From: CAVVYA01 sp963752345
GTDB taxonomy: Bacteria; Pseudomonadota; Alphaproteobacteria; SMXQ01
DNA: 64,000 nucleotides
Assembly: GCA_963752345.1 (NCBI GenBank)
Contig: CAVVYA010000002.1
Coordinates: forward strand, 1 to 64,000
Direction: 5' to 3'
Shown: positions 54,596-63,316 of the stretch, in pieces
Position numbering within the stretch: position 1 is the stretch's first letter
Layout: every line of letters begins with the position of its first letter
The notes under the pieces: generated by a model
Database searches by the model: none
What the model saw: only the letters and a program-made list of their open reading frames with translations
What the model was told of the DNA's origin: nothing
Translations under genes and position numbers: made by a program

Positions 54596-55630
54596 ATGAC
54601 GTCACCACCCGCTGCCCCGCCGCGCCCCTCCCTCTGGGTCCTGACCGACGATGTGGTCGGGCACGCCAATCAGAGTCTCGGCGTCGCGGAGGCCTTGGGC
54701 GTGCCGTTCGAAACGCGCAGCGTGCGCTACCGCGCGCTCGCCGTGCTGCCCGGCGCTCTGGGGCCGCGCCGCCTTGCCGGTCTCGATGCCGCGAGCCGCA
54801 ATAGCCTGATGCCGCCATGGCCGGAGCTGGTCATAGCCACCGGCCGCCGGCTCGGCGCCGTGGCGCGCTGGCTCAAACGCCGCGCGTCGGCCGACGGCCA
54901 GCGCATGCGCATCGTGCAGATCATGGATCCGGTGCAGGGCCGCGACGACTTCGACCTGATCGCGGCGCCCCGCCACGATGCCTGCGCCCACCGCGCCAAC
55001 CTGATCGAAACCACCGGTGCGCCCAGCCGCGTCACGCGCGCGCGCCTGGCGGAGGAGGGCGAGCGCTGGCGCGAGCGGCTCGCCGCGTTGCCGTCGCCGC
55101 GCATCGCGCTGCTGGTCGGCGGGGCGACGCGCCGCCGCGGCTTCTCGCCGGCGCTGGCGGCGGAGCTCGGCAGGCTGGCGTCGGGCTTGGCGCAAGCCTG
55201 CGGCGGCAGCCTGATGATCACGACAAGCCGGCGCACCGGCGAGGCGGCGGCCGACGCGCTGACCGGCGCGGTCACGGTGCCGTCCTACGGTCACCGCTGG
55301 GGCGCCACGTCCGCCGGGGAGCCAGGGACGGAGACAAGCAACCCGTATTTCGGCTTTCTCGGCCTGTGCGATGCGGCGATCGTCACCGGCGAATCCGTAT
55401 CCATGTGTTCGGAAGCCTGCGCCACGGGCAAGCCGGTCTATATCTATGCGCCGCCGGCGATCATGAAGCCGGCCTTCGCCCGGCTCCATGAAGAGCTGTA
55501 TCGGCTCGGCATGGCGCGGCCGCTCGAGGCTGGGATTGCCGGGGATTTTACACAAATGCACTATGTCCCGCTCTCCGCGGCGGCTCAGGTCGCGGCGGAA
55601 ATCCGGCGCCGGCTGCTCCTCGCCGGCTGA
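54596..55630 (+). CDS. ELM1/DUF1022 family protein
   Basis: A 344-residue protein of the mitochondrial-fission ELM1-like (DUF1022) family, which has a glycosyltransferase-B-like fold. Features: SLWVLTDDVVGHANQSLGVA at the start, WPELVIATGRRLGAVARWLK, VQIMDPVQGRDDFDLIAAPR then HD, LLVGGATRRR and the C-terminal ICDAAIVTGESVSMCSEACA-type segment (LCDAAIVTGESVSMCSEACA) then TGKPVYIYAP. Bacterial members are found mainly in alphaproteobacteria; the function is unknown, possibly cell-envelope glycan related. The start could be the in-frame ATG 54518. Divergent from the ABC operon. Confidence 0.85.
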   Translation: MTSPPAAPPRPSLWVLTDDVVGHANQSLGVAEALGVPFETRSVRYRALAVLPGALGPRRLAGLDAASRNSLMPPWPELVIATGRRLGAVARWLKRRASADGQRMRIVQIMDPVQGRDDFDLIAAPRHDACAHRANLIETTGAPSRVTRARLAEEGERWRERLAALPSPRIALLVGGATRRRGFSPALAAELGRLASGLAQACGGSLMITTSRRTGEAAADALTGAVTVPSYGHRWGATSAGEPGTETSNPYFGFLGLCDAAIVTGESVSMCSEACATGKPVYIYAPPAIMKPAFARLHEELYRLGMARPLEAGIAGDFTQMHYVPLSAAAQVAAEIRRRLLLAG

Positions 55631-55743
55631 TCGCAGTCGCGGCACGGGTTCGCATCAAATTTACCAATAATTGACGCTTTAAACACCGCTTAACCGCCCC
55701 CGGGCACAATAGCGCGTGAGGAATCATGAGCGCGTGAAGAATC

Positions 55744-56379
55744 ATGCTCACTCGGGATCAGGACGTCATGGCCAAAAGCCGCTTCATACGCACGATTGCG
55801 CGCCGACTGCTGCGCGCCCGCGAAGGCATCGCGGCGGTGGAATTCGCGTTCGCCTTTCCCGTGGTGCTGGCGGCGGTCATGGGCGTGATTGAAATATCGA
55901 TGATGCTTTTCGTCTCCTCGCTGATTGAAGGCGGGCTGCGCGATGCGGCGCGCTTCGGCATCACCGGCAATATTCCTGCGGGCATGACACGCGAGGAGGC
56001 CATTATCAGTAAGGTGAATGGCGCGGCGATCGGTCTCGTTCAGGTGACGCCGGCAGACGTGACGATGCGGGTTTATAAGTGCCTGTCGGACATCGGCAAG
56101 CCGGAGCCGCTGACCAACGACGTCAACGGCAACGGCAAATGGGATCCCGGCGATACCTACACCGACGTGAACGGCAACGGCCAATGGGATGCGGACATGG
56201 CTGCGGCGGGTGCGGGCGGCTCCGGCGAGGTCGTGGTCTACAACATCGTCGTAGACTGGCACCTTCTCACGCCTTTCCTGTCGCCGTTTTTCGGCAATGG
56301 TGGTGTGATTCCGCTCGCGGCATCGATCGCCGTCCGCAACGAGCCGTGGGATGTGAGCCAAGGTAGTACCACATGCTGA
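55744..56379 (+). CDS. tadE: TadE-like minor pilin with calcium-loop-like repeats
   Basis: 211 residues. A basic N-terminus is followed by the TadE signature helix REGIAAVEFAFAFPVVLAAV (Glu-5-like residue in VEF) and a single membrane span. The extracytoplasmic domain contains two copies of DVNGNGxWDxGD (about residues 128-150), which resemble EF-hand/dockerin-type calcium loops: DxNxNGxWDxGD. TadE proteins are pseudopilins of the Tad pilus, processed by the prepilin peptidase. The start may be ATG 55768 (MAKSRF). Stop overlaps the ATG of the next TadE-like gene. The Flp-Tad locus follows downstream. Confidence 0.85.
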   Translation: MLTRDQDVMAKSRFIRTIARRLLRAREGIAAVEFAFAFPVVLAAVMGVIEISMMLFVSSLIEGGLRDAARFGITGNIPAGMTREEAIISKVNGAAIGLVQVTPADVTMRVYKCLSDIGKPEPLTNDVNGNGKWDPGDTYTDVNGNGQWDADMAAAGAGGSGEVVVYNIVVDWHLLTPFLSPFFGNGGVIPLAASIAVRNEPWDVSQGSTTC

Positions 56380-56966
56380 CGAGCTCCCTCGCGCGCCGGA
56401 TTGCCAGGCGGTTTGCCGCCGTCGCCGGCGATCGCCGGGGCATGGTGTTTCCGGAAACCGCGATCCTCATGCCGGTGCTGATCACGATGATGCTCGCCGG
56501 CTTCGACGTCGCGCGCTTCGCGCTTCTTCAGCAGAAGCTCAGTCGAGTGGTCATGACGACGTCGGACATGGTTTCGCAGGGAGAGTCGATTTCGATTCCC
56601 GAGATCAATATTATCTTCGATGCCACCAGCACGATGGTCCAGCCGTTTGCGGCTGGTCCATCTCAGCTCGTGATCGTGTCATCCGTCAGTGCGACCGGCG
56701 CGGCGCTTCCGCGCGTTGACTGGCAGCGCAACGGTGGCGGCACGTTGGCCGGGGTGACGAGCAAAATCGGAGCGGCGGGCCAGAATGCGACATTGCCGCC
56801 CGGCTTCCTCGTGCGGGATGGCGAGAACGCGATCATTGCCGAGATCTACTACCAATTTTCGCCGATGTTCATGTCGGCCATAGTACCGCCCAGCACGCTG
56901 TATCACCGCGCCGTCTTCCGGCCCCGGCAAAGCACGTTGTCGACGCTCTGCGCCAACCCCTGCTGA
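56373..56966 (+). CDS. Second TadE/TadF-like pseudopilin
   Basis: 197 residues. An N-terminal hydrophobic helix with a GMVFPETAILMPVLITMMLA motif (Phe/Glu of the TadE/TadF class) precedes a periplasmic domain with VVMTTSDMVSQGESISIPEI then NIIFDATSTMVQPF, as in TadE-like DUF4320-type proteins. ATG 56373 overlaps the previous stop by seven bases, so both pseudopilins are translationally coupled. It lacks the DxNGNG loops of its neighbour. Ends with a Cys-containing tail (LCANPC). Confidence 0.82.
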   Translation: MLTSSLARRIARRFAAVAGDRRGMVFPETAILMPVLITMMLAGFDVARFALLQQKLSRVVMTTSDMVSQGESISIPEINIIFDATSTMVQPFAAGPSQLVIVSSVSATGAALPRVDWQRNGGGTLAGVTSKIGAAGQNATLPPGFLVRDGENAIIAEIYYQFSPMFMSAIVPPSTLYHRAVFRPRQSTLSTLCANPC

Positions 56967-57229
56967 TTCTCCCGACGCATAGATCGCCCCCCGCATCACC
57001 ATCCTGCCGTTGGGCCAGGAAGCCGAAAGTCATGCGCGATGAATAGCAAGTGTCGGTCCCATCGCCCTGGGGGGCTGCCACAGGGGGGGTGACCGGCCAT
57101 CCGGCATCTGAAAACCACGATGGATTTAGGGGAGGGTGGCTGCCGCCGGCCGCGGGCAGCGAGTGCGTCTATGGCCCGCTGTTGCTGGCGGTGCGCTCCT
57201 CGGTTGGTCTTTTGTCTCCAGATGCCCGC

Positions 57230-58925
57230 CTATTTCGACAGCCGGAGCCTCGAGATCTTCATTGCGATATCGCGGAACGCGTCCTTCATTTCCGCGCCGT
57301 TTGCCGGCAGGTAGACGTGCGACGGGCTTGAGGCGCACCCATTCACAAGCGCCTGGGCGTTGGGCGTGTTGAGGACGTTGAGCCCTACCGTATAAACCGT
57401 AATGTCGGTGCCGGGCGCCTTCATCGCGGCGCACAGAGCCTGGGCCTGGGTGTAAGTACTGCCGTTGTGCGAATTGTGGTTGATATGGGTGGCGGTTCCG
57501 TCGCTCCCACTCGTCGAATCTTGCGCGATCACGCCGTTGTAGTAGACGCTGTTGTATTCGCCGTCGGTCATGATGACCACCACCTTCAGCAGCTTCGGCG
57601 TGCCGTAGGCGGCGGGCTGGCTGGCGGCCGGCCACAGATATCCGAAGTTCGGCGACACCATGTACCATCCCCATCCCACGCCGATATGGCCGCCTGTCGA
57701 GCCACCCGCGTTGAGCTGTCCGATTTTCGTATGTAGATCGGCCTTGTCGCTCGAAAGCGGCGTGATCGTGCTGCCGAGGCAGGGATTGGATGGAGCGGCG
57801 TAGTTGCGTCCGAGGGGGGCGACATTCGGCGCGGCGTCGGTGTAGGCATTCGCGCCGGCGCGTTCGGTCACGCAGGTGGTGACCTGATAGGTTCTCCAGC
57901 TGCCGTTCTGTTGATTCTGGAAGGAGTGATACTCACAGCCCGGCGACGTGCAGTATATCAAGCCGCCATTCGTGTAGGTACCCCAGTTCGTGCCATTGGC
58001 ATTGGAGTTATCCGCTCTGCGGAGAGCGAACGTATCGGTTGTCGCGTTCGTCGACCACCCAGAACTGGGGCGATGTCGTGGCGGTGGTCAGCGCCGTCAT
58101 GTTGTTTCTGATCTGCGTCATTCCATTGACGCCGTAGATGAAAACCTTGTCGCCGTTGTTGAAGCCGTGGTTTGCAGAGGTGATGACCACCGGATTGGTT
58201 CTTGTGGCGCCGGTGATGACCTTCGGTGCCGCAATTGGCCCGCGCACATCCGCAGCCTTGGCAGCGCCAACATTCACGGCCATGGAATAAGGCACGATGG
58301 CCACCTTGGAGTAGAACGGCACCTGCTGATCCTGGACGACAATGTCCACGAGTTCATTGGCTGCGGCCCGGAGGTCGATGATTGATTGGCCAGCCATGGA
58401 GGCGGTGACGTCGAGCACGAGCGCCACTTCGATATTCTGCGACGCGATCGTGACCTGTGAAGTGGTCGCCACGTCGACAGAATCGATATCCACCAGGCGC
58501 ATGAAGGTGGTCGGCACCGTTGCCGTGGCGGTTACGGTTAGTGTCTTTGCGACGTCATCGGGGGTGATCACGAGAGGGGTGGTCACCGCGTTCATATAGC
58601 CGTCGGGGAAATTGGCTTTGAAATACATCCGGATGTCGTCGTCGCGGGTCGGGCTCGCAAAGACCCGTCCGCCGGCCAGCACCGCGGCGTCGAGCGCCTG
58701 GTTCATCCGCGCCTTCACGAGGTAGCCGCGCGTCGTATCGACCGCGAGACCGATGAAGGTGATCAGCGGAACGACCAGGACGGCGAAAAACAGGGCCGTG
58801 CCGCCGCGCTCGCTGCCAGCGAGTAACCGGACGAGCTGCTTTGCGTTCCCTGCAATAAAGTTCGAAGAGCGGATGACCGCGCCCGGCGGAAAGCCCAGCC
58901 GCTTGCGCCGATATAAAAGGGACAT
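57230..58925 (-). CDS. tadG: TadG-like pilus protein with VWA domain, frameshifted
   Basis: One gene in two frames. The N-terminal part (58925 to about 58025) has the TadG pattern GGTALFFAVLVVPLITFIGL then AVDTTRGYLVKARMNQALDA AVLAGGR, followed by the VWA start VALVLDVTASMAG. After a frameshift near 58025 it continues NSNANGTNWGTYTNGGLIYC to the VWA core VVVIMTDGEYNSVYY, DITVYTVGLNVLN and ends at 57230. The combined ~565 residues place the two VWA halves about 250 residues apart, a long insertion rich in aromatic and Asn residues. Transcribed opposite to the tadE pair and the cpa genes. TadG is exported and needed for pilus assembly in many Tad systems. Confidence 0.83.
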
Positions 58926-59284
58926 GACTTGGGCACCTCTCCTGATAGGCCTCTTGCGGAGAACGATGCCAGACTTGGCTTACGAAGCCGTAAACAATAG
59001 ATGCAGTAATCGTCAAATAATCAGAAGATTTGATTCATGAGCGCTGCCGGCGCGCCACGGTCGGAAAGACCGCTTGGAACAGCCATTTTTGCCTCTCAGA
59101 GCTATCGGGATATCACGACGCTCACATTTTAGATAATTTATATTCAAATATTCGCCTAATATAGAGGTAAAAAATTGTAGGTCTTTACCTTCTAATCTAT
59201 TTTTTTCTCCTCGGGTTTACCGCCTCTTAACCCAGCGCCGACAAGATGGTGCCACTTGCGACCATCATCTCTGAGGAGAGAACC
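58926..59284. promoter_or_regulatory. AT-rich intergenic region upstream of flp
   Basis: 359 bases between the divergent tadG and flp genes. It is much richer in A and T than the coding sequence (notably 59125-59215: TTATATTCAAATATTCGCC, AATATAGAGG and TTTTTTTCTCC), as expected for the promoter of a highly expressed pilin. A GGAGAG ribosome site lies at about 59275-59280. No gene, no clear sigma-54 box (a GG/GC pair at 59248-59259 has the wrong spacing). Both promoters must lie here. Confidence 0.6.
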
Positions 59285-59497
59285 ATGATTACTTCTACTT
59301 TTCGCAGCCTGATCGCCGACAAGTCCGGCGCGACGGCGATCGAGTACGGCCTGATCGCCGCGCTCGTGTCGGTTGCCGCTATCGTCGCCCTGAGTCAGCC
59401 TTGGGCGGTTCGTTGAGCGGTATGTTCGAGCATGTCGTCTCAGTGCTTGTCGGACGCGATGGAAAACGTCGATCCGCCGTGCCCGCCCGCTCCGTAA
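59285..59497 (+). CDS. flp: Flp/Fap-type pilin, frameshifted
   Basis: Major Tad pilin. ATG 59285 gives MITSTFRSLIADKSGATAIE then YGLIAALVSVAAIVAL, the flp signature: processing after Gly, then ATAIEYGLIAAL with Glu5 and Tyr6 of the mature pilin. The open frame stops at 59416, but the family tail LGGSLSGMFEHVVSVL continues in another frame from about 59399, so one indel is present. A second near 59448 would give SDAMENVDPPCPPAP ending at TAA 59495-59497; otherwise the frame runs to 59538. Expected length 55-70 residues. Preceded by a good ribosome site and followed by a hairpin. Confidence 0.82.
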
Positions 59498-59544
59498 CAA
59501 GGGCACAAGACCTCATGAGACATTCGGGGTTCGCATGAAAGGGG

Positions 59545-59575
59545 GCGCTGGATCCTTCGGGTCCAGCGCTTCCCA
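59545..59575 (+). terminator. Stem-loop after flp
   Basis: GCGCTGGATCC at 59545-59555 and GGTCCAGCGC at 59560-59569 form a near-perfect stem capped by a TTCG tetraloop; the following TTCCC is a weak U-tract. It may attenuate rather than end transcription, giving more flp than cpaA-E transcript, as is common in pilus loci. Confidence 0.6.
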
Positions 59576-59622
59576 CCTCGATGCGGCCCCGAATGCCATC
59601 ACAACTCACTTGCTTCTTGTAA

Positions 59623-60174
59623 TTGACAGCCATGGCAACCGCACTTCTCACCCAACAAGTCATTCTCTGGTGCTGTGGCGCCCTGCTCTTAATTGCGGCG
59701 GCGAGTGACCTGCGCAGCTATCTGATCCCCAATCGGCTCTGCCTCGCCATCGCCGCGCTGTATCCGGTTTATTGGCTGGCCGGTCATTTGGGCGGCGCGC
59801 CAGTGGATTGGTCGGGTGGCGTGCTCGCCGCGGCGTTGGTCTTTGCCATCGGCTTTGTCCTTTTCAGCGTGGGCTTGATCGGCGGCGGCGACGTGAAGCT
59901 TTTTTCGGCCGTTGCGCTTTGGACCGGTCTCAATTGGCTGCTTCCGCTCGTGATCATCGTCGGCGCTGCCGGCGGTATTCTGTCGCTCGGCATTATCGGT
60001 GCAAAGGCAGTGATGCTCATGCGTCTGCCCGCCGATGTTCGCGCGGGTGCCTACCCATCTGGAACGCCCAGCATGGTCCGCTTCATCCTGAAGACTCATG
60101 TGCCTTATGGCGCGGCGATCGCCTTCGGTGGCCTGTTCATCATTTATAGACTTCTGGGCTTTAAGCTCCTCTAG
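59623..60174 (+). CDS. cpaA: Prepilin peptidase CpaA/TadV
   Basis: 183 residues, A24 aspartic peptidase with about five helices. Catalytic aspartates are in IAAASDLRSYLIPNRL and in SVGLIGGGDVKLFSAVALWT (GxGD motif). Cuts the leader of Flp and of the TadE-like pseudopilins at the inner membrane. Start is TTG 59623 or ATG 59632; both lack a strong ribosome site. Four genes follow in tight array (cpaB 11 bases later). Confidence 0.92.
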   Translation: MTAMATALLTQQVILWCCGALLLIAAASDLRSYLIPNRLCLAIAALYPVYWLAGHLGGAPVDWSGGVLAAALVFAIGFVLFSVGLIGGGDVKLFSAVALWTGLNWLLPLVIIVGAAGGILSLGIIGAKAVMLMRLPADVRAGAYPSGTPSMVRFILKTHVPYGAAIAFGGLFIIYRLLGFKLL

Positions 60175-60185
60175 GGAGGCACATC

Positions 60186-61193
60186 ATGAGCCCGCGTAAC
60201 ATCATCCTCATCGTATTCGCACTCGTCGCTGCGCTCGGCACAGCGATGCTGGCGCGCAGCTGGATCGGTTCGCAGCGAGTCGTGACGGCCGCCGCTCCGC
60301 AAGCGGCGCCGGTGGAGCCGTTGCAACAGGTGCTCGTCGCCAAAGCGCCACTTCCCGCCGGCCGCTTCATAAAGCCGGAGGATCTGCGCTGGCAGGCCTG
60401 GCCGGAAGGCAAGGTGCCGCCGACCTATCTCCTGAAGGGGAAGCGCGAGCCGGAAGAATTGACCGGCGCCGTGGTTCGCAGCGGCATCGCGGCTGACGAA
60501 CCGATCACGGATGCGCGTGTCGTGAAGCCCGGCGACCGGGGTTTCATGGCCGCCGTGCTGGAGCCTGGCTTACGCGCCGTTTCGGTGTCGGTGACGGCAA
60601 CGTCCGGCATCGCCGGTTTCGTCTTCCCGGGCGACCGCGTTGATCTTCTCGTAACCCATTCGGTCAAGAACGACGACGTCGACGGCCGCAAGAAGGCCTT
60701 GGCGACCGAGACGGTTCTGCGCGACGTGCGCGTCGTCGCCATCGACCAGCGGACAGACGATCAGAATTCCACGCCGACCGTGGCGCGCACCATCACGTTC
60801 GAGGTGACGCCGAAGCAAGCGGAAATGGTCAATGTGGCCCGCCGGCTCGGCGAGCTCACGCTCAGCCTGCGCAGCCTGAGCCGCGAAGAACTGCAAGGCG
60901 CATTGGGCGTGGCAGAACTGGCCGAAGGCGACGCGGCGTTCCCCGAAGACATTCTCGCTGCGATCGACACGAACAAACCGAAGCCAGCCGAGATCACCAT
61001 CAGCGAAGGCCGCTTCACGATCGACAATGAAGTCAGCCGTCTGATCGGCGGCCTCGGCGAGACCCAGAAAGTGACCATCATGCGCGGCGATAAGAGCCAG
61101 GTGAAAGGCTTTCGCAACGGAGTTGCCGAGGCGGACAACGGCTCGACTAACTCGTCTGGCGCGGACACGGCATCAGTGGAACCCGTGCAATGA
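60186..61193 (+). CDS. cpaB: Flp pilus assembly protein CpaB/RcpC
   Basis: 335 residues. An N-terminal membrane anchor (NIILIVFALVAALGTAMLAR) precedes an SAF domain (VLVAKAPLPAGRFIKPEDLR), then FVFPGDRVDLLVTHSVKNDD and RTITFEVTPKQAEMVNVARR of the RcpC/CpaB core. The C-terminal tail (NGSTNSSGADTASVEPVQ) is low-complexity. Periplasmic component that assists the secretin. Overlaps cpaC by 4 bases (ATGA). Confidence 0.93.
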   Translation: MSPRNIILIVFALVAALGTAMLARSWIGSQRVVTAAAPQAAPVEPLQQVLVAKAPLPAGRFIKPEDLRWQAWPEGKVPPTYLLKGKREPEELTGAVVRSGIAADEPITDARVVKPGDRGFMAAVLEPGLRAVSVSVTATSGIAGFVFPGDRVDLLVTHSVKNDDVDGRKKALATETVLRDVRVVAIDQRTDDQNSTPTVARTITFEVTPKQAEMVNVARRLGELTLSLRSLSREELQGALGVAELAEGDAAFPEDILAAIDTNKPKPAEITISEGRFTIDNEVSRLIGGLGETQKVTIMRGDKSQVKGFRNGVAEADNGSTNSSGADTASVEPVQ

Positions 61194-62692
61194 CGTTTAG
61201 CCGCTCACTTCTTTGGGCTCTTCTCTTCTTGAGCCTGCAGCTCGCCTCCTGCGTCGGGATTAGCGCGGCGATGGCTCAGGCCGTGCCGCCTTCGGCTCCG
61301 GTAAAGGCGCAGTCGAACGGTGCTCGTCTCGTGGCGACACAGGCCGCTGCCATGCGGATCGAAGTCAACAAGGGTCGTCTCGTGCGGCTCGACCAGCCGG
61401 CCACAAGCGTGTTTCTGGCCGATCCCGAGATCGCCGACATCCAGGTGAAATCTCCGACACTGGTCTATGTTTTCGCAAAGAAGGCTGGCGAAACCTCGCT
61501 GTTCGCCGTCGGTCAGGATGACGAGTTGCTCGCCAACTTCCGAATTGCCGTTACCCACAATCTGAGCGGTTTGGAACAAGCCCTGCGCGACTACATCCCG
61601 GACGCCTATATCAAGGCGTCGTCGCTGGGCGACGCCGTGGTACTCAGCGGCGTCGTGCGGTCGGCGCAGCAAGCCGAGGATGCGCGTAGCTTGGCATCGC
61701 GCCTCTCCGGCGGTGACGCCAATGTGATCAACCGCATTGCGGTGAAAGGCCCAAACCAGATCAACCTGCGCGTTCGCGTCGCGGAGGTGTCACGCGCCAC
61801 CGTGAAACAAATCGGGTTCAATTGGGAAGCACTGTTTTCCGCTGGCGCATTCACCTTGGGGCTGGCCACCGGGTCTCCGGTTTTCAATACGTCCGTGCGT
61901 GGTGCGGCCAATTCACTGACTCGCAAGTTCCTGGTTGGCAATACGACGGCGGGCGGCGCGGCGGATAGCGCCGTTGGCGGGTTCACCAAGGGCAACTTCG
62001 ACGTCAATACGGTAATCGATGCGCTCGAGAACGAGGGGCTGCTCACCATTCTCGCGGAACCCAACCTCACGACGTCATCTGGTGAGACCGCCAGCTTCCT
62101 CGCCGGCGGCGAATTTCCGATCCCGGTTCCACAAGACGGCAACACAATCACCATAGAGTTCAAGAAATTCGGCGTGGGCCTGGCTTTCACGCCAACGATC
62201 TTGAACGATGGCCGGATCAATCTTCGGGTGCGCCCCGAGGTCAGCCAGTTGTCGAGCAACGGCGAAGTCCGCATCAACGGGTTTGCGGTTCCGGCACTGA
62301 CGGTGCGGCGGGCGGAGACTACCATCGAGGTGGGTTCCGGTCAGAGCTTCGCAATCGCCGGCTTGATTCAGAACAATATCGCTCACGATGTGCGCCGCTT
62401 TCCCGGCTTGGGCGATCTGCCGATCCTCGGTGCCCTGTTTCGCTCCGATGGCTTCCGGCGCAACGAGACGGAACTCGTGATCGTGGCTACGCCCTATATC
62501 GTCAAACCGGTCAGCGACAGCCGCATGGTGGCGCTCCCGACCGACGGCCTGATGGCGCCGACCGATCTCGAACGACTCTGGGCGGGATCCGCTCGTTCGT
62601 CAGCAGCAGCCAATCGGGCAGCCGACCCCCGTGATGAGCTCGGGCCGCCGGCTGGTGGGCACCGTCGGCTTTACCTTGGACTAGTCACATGA
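61190..62692 (+). CDS. cpaC: Tad secretin CpaC/RcpA
   Basis: A 500-residue outer-membrane secretin with signal peptide (LLFLSLQLASCVGISAAMAQ). The N-terminal BON/T2SS-T3SS N domain (about 55-190) includes LVRLDQPATSVFLADPEIAD and a BON-like segment ALRDYIPDAYIKASSLGDAV. The secretin core has VNTVIDALENEGLLTILAEP then NLTTSSGETASFLAGGEFPI, VGLAFTPTIL and VPALTVRRAETTIEVGSGQS. It closes with FPGLGDLPILGALFRSDGFR. Forms the pilus exit pore. Overlaps cpaD by four bases. Confidence 0.95.
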   Translation: MTFSRSLLWALLFLSLQLASCVGISAAMAQAVPPSAPVKAQSNGARLVATQAAAMRIEVNKGRLVRLDQPATSVFLADPEIADIQVKSPTLVYVFAKKAGETSLFAVGQDDELLANFRIAVTHNLSGLEQALRDYIPDAYIKASSLGDAVVLSGVVRSAQQAEDARSLASRLSGGDANVINRIAVKGPNQINLRVRVAEVSRATVKQIGFNWEALFSAGAFTLGLATGSPVFNTSVRGAANSLTRKFLVGNTTAGGAADSAVGGFTKGNFDVNTVIDALENEGLLTILAEPNLTTSSGETASFLAGGEFPIPVPQDGNTITIEFKKFGVGLAFTPTILNDGRINLRVRPEVSQLSSNGEVRINGFAVPALTVRRAETTIEVGSGQSFAIAGLIQNNIAHDVRRFPGLGDLPILGALFRSDGFRRNETELVIVATPYIVKPVSDSRMVALPTDGLMAPTDLERLWAGSARSSAAANRAADPRDELGPPAGGHRRLYLGLVT

Positions 62693-63316
62693 AGCATCAT
62701 TCCATCAGAGCCTACACCTTGGCCGCCGTCGTGCTATTGGCGCTCGGAGCTTGCGCGCAGTCGGCCAACTGGTCGGAGGTGCAGTCACCCAAGCGCAATC
62801 AGGTGGAACCCGTGCGCCTGGTGCACGACGTCAAGTTCACCAACGGAACACGGCTCTCGCCTGTGGAGATGGCGCAACTCGACGGTTTCATCGCTCGCCA
62901 TGACGTCGGCTACGGCGATCGGGTTTATGTGCTCACCGAATTGGTTGGCGCCACGTCGCAGCGCAGCAACGTCGTGCTGAATTATATGAAGGCCCACGGC
63001 ATCGCAGCCGCCGCGCTGCCATCGCCGGAAGCGCAGCCAGGCCTGGTGCGTATTGTGCTGAACCGCTATGTCGTCGTGCCGCCAAATTGCCCGGATTGGA
63101 GCAAGCCGATGACGCCGGATTACGCGAACACGCCGATGAGCAATCTCGGCTGCGCCACCACGGCGAACTTCGGCACGATGGTGGCGGATCCGTCGGAGTT
63201 GATTTCAGGGCCGCCAGCCTGGCCCCGCCGACGCTGAAGGGTCGACCGGCGCCATCCAGCGCTACCGTACCGGTAAAATTACGCCACTCGAGAAACTTGT
63301 CACGGGTGGCAAATGA
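62689..63316 (+). CDS. cpaD: CpaD-type pilus lipoprotein, frameshifted near the end
   Basis: Lipoprotein: signal and lipobox VVLLALGACAQ with acylated Cys at ~23. The CpaD domain includes VHDVKFTNGTRLSPVEMAQL, YGDRVYVLTELVG, IVLNRYVVVPPNCPDWSKPM and NTPMSNLGCATTANFGTMVA. The open frame ends early at 63237. The conserved CpaD tail GSTGAIQRYRTGKITPLEKL then VTGGK is found in another frame, ending at TGA 63314-63316, so a one-base indel lies near 63209. The corrected stop overlaps the cpaE ATG (ATGA). Supports the secretin, similar to a pilotin. Confidence 0.88.

Noticed and set aside
59245..59262. Sigma-54-like promoter upstream of flp
   Set aside because: The GG and GC elements are separated by 8 bases instead of 10, so it does not fit the -24/-12 consensus.
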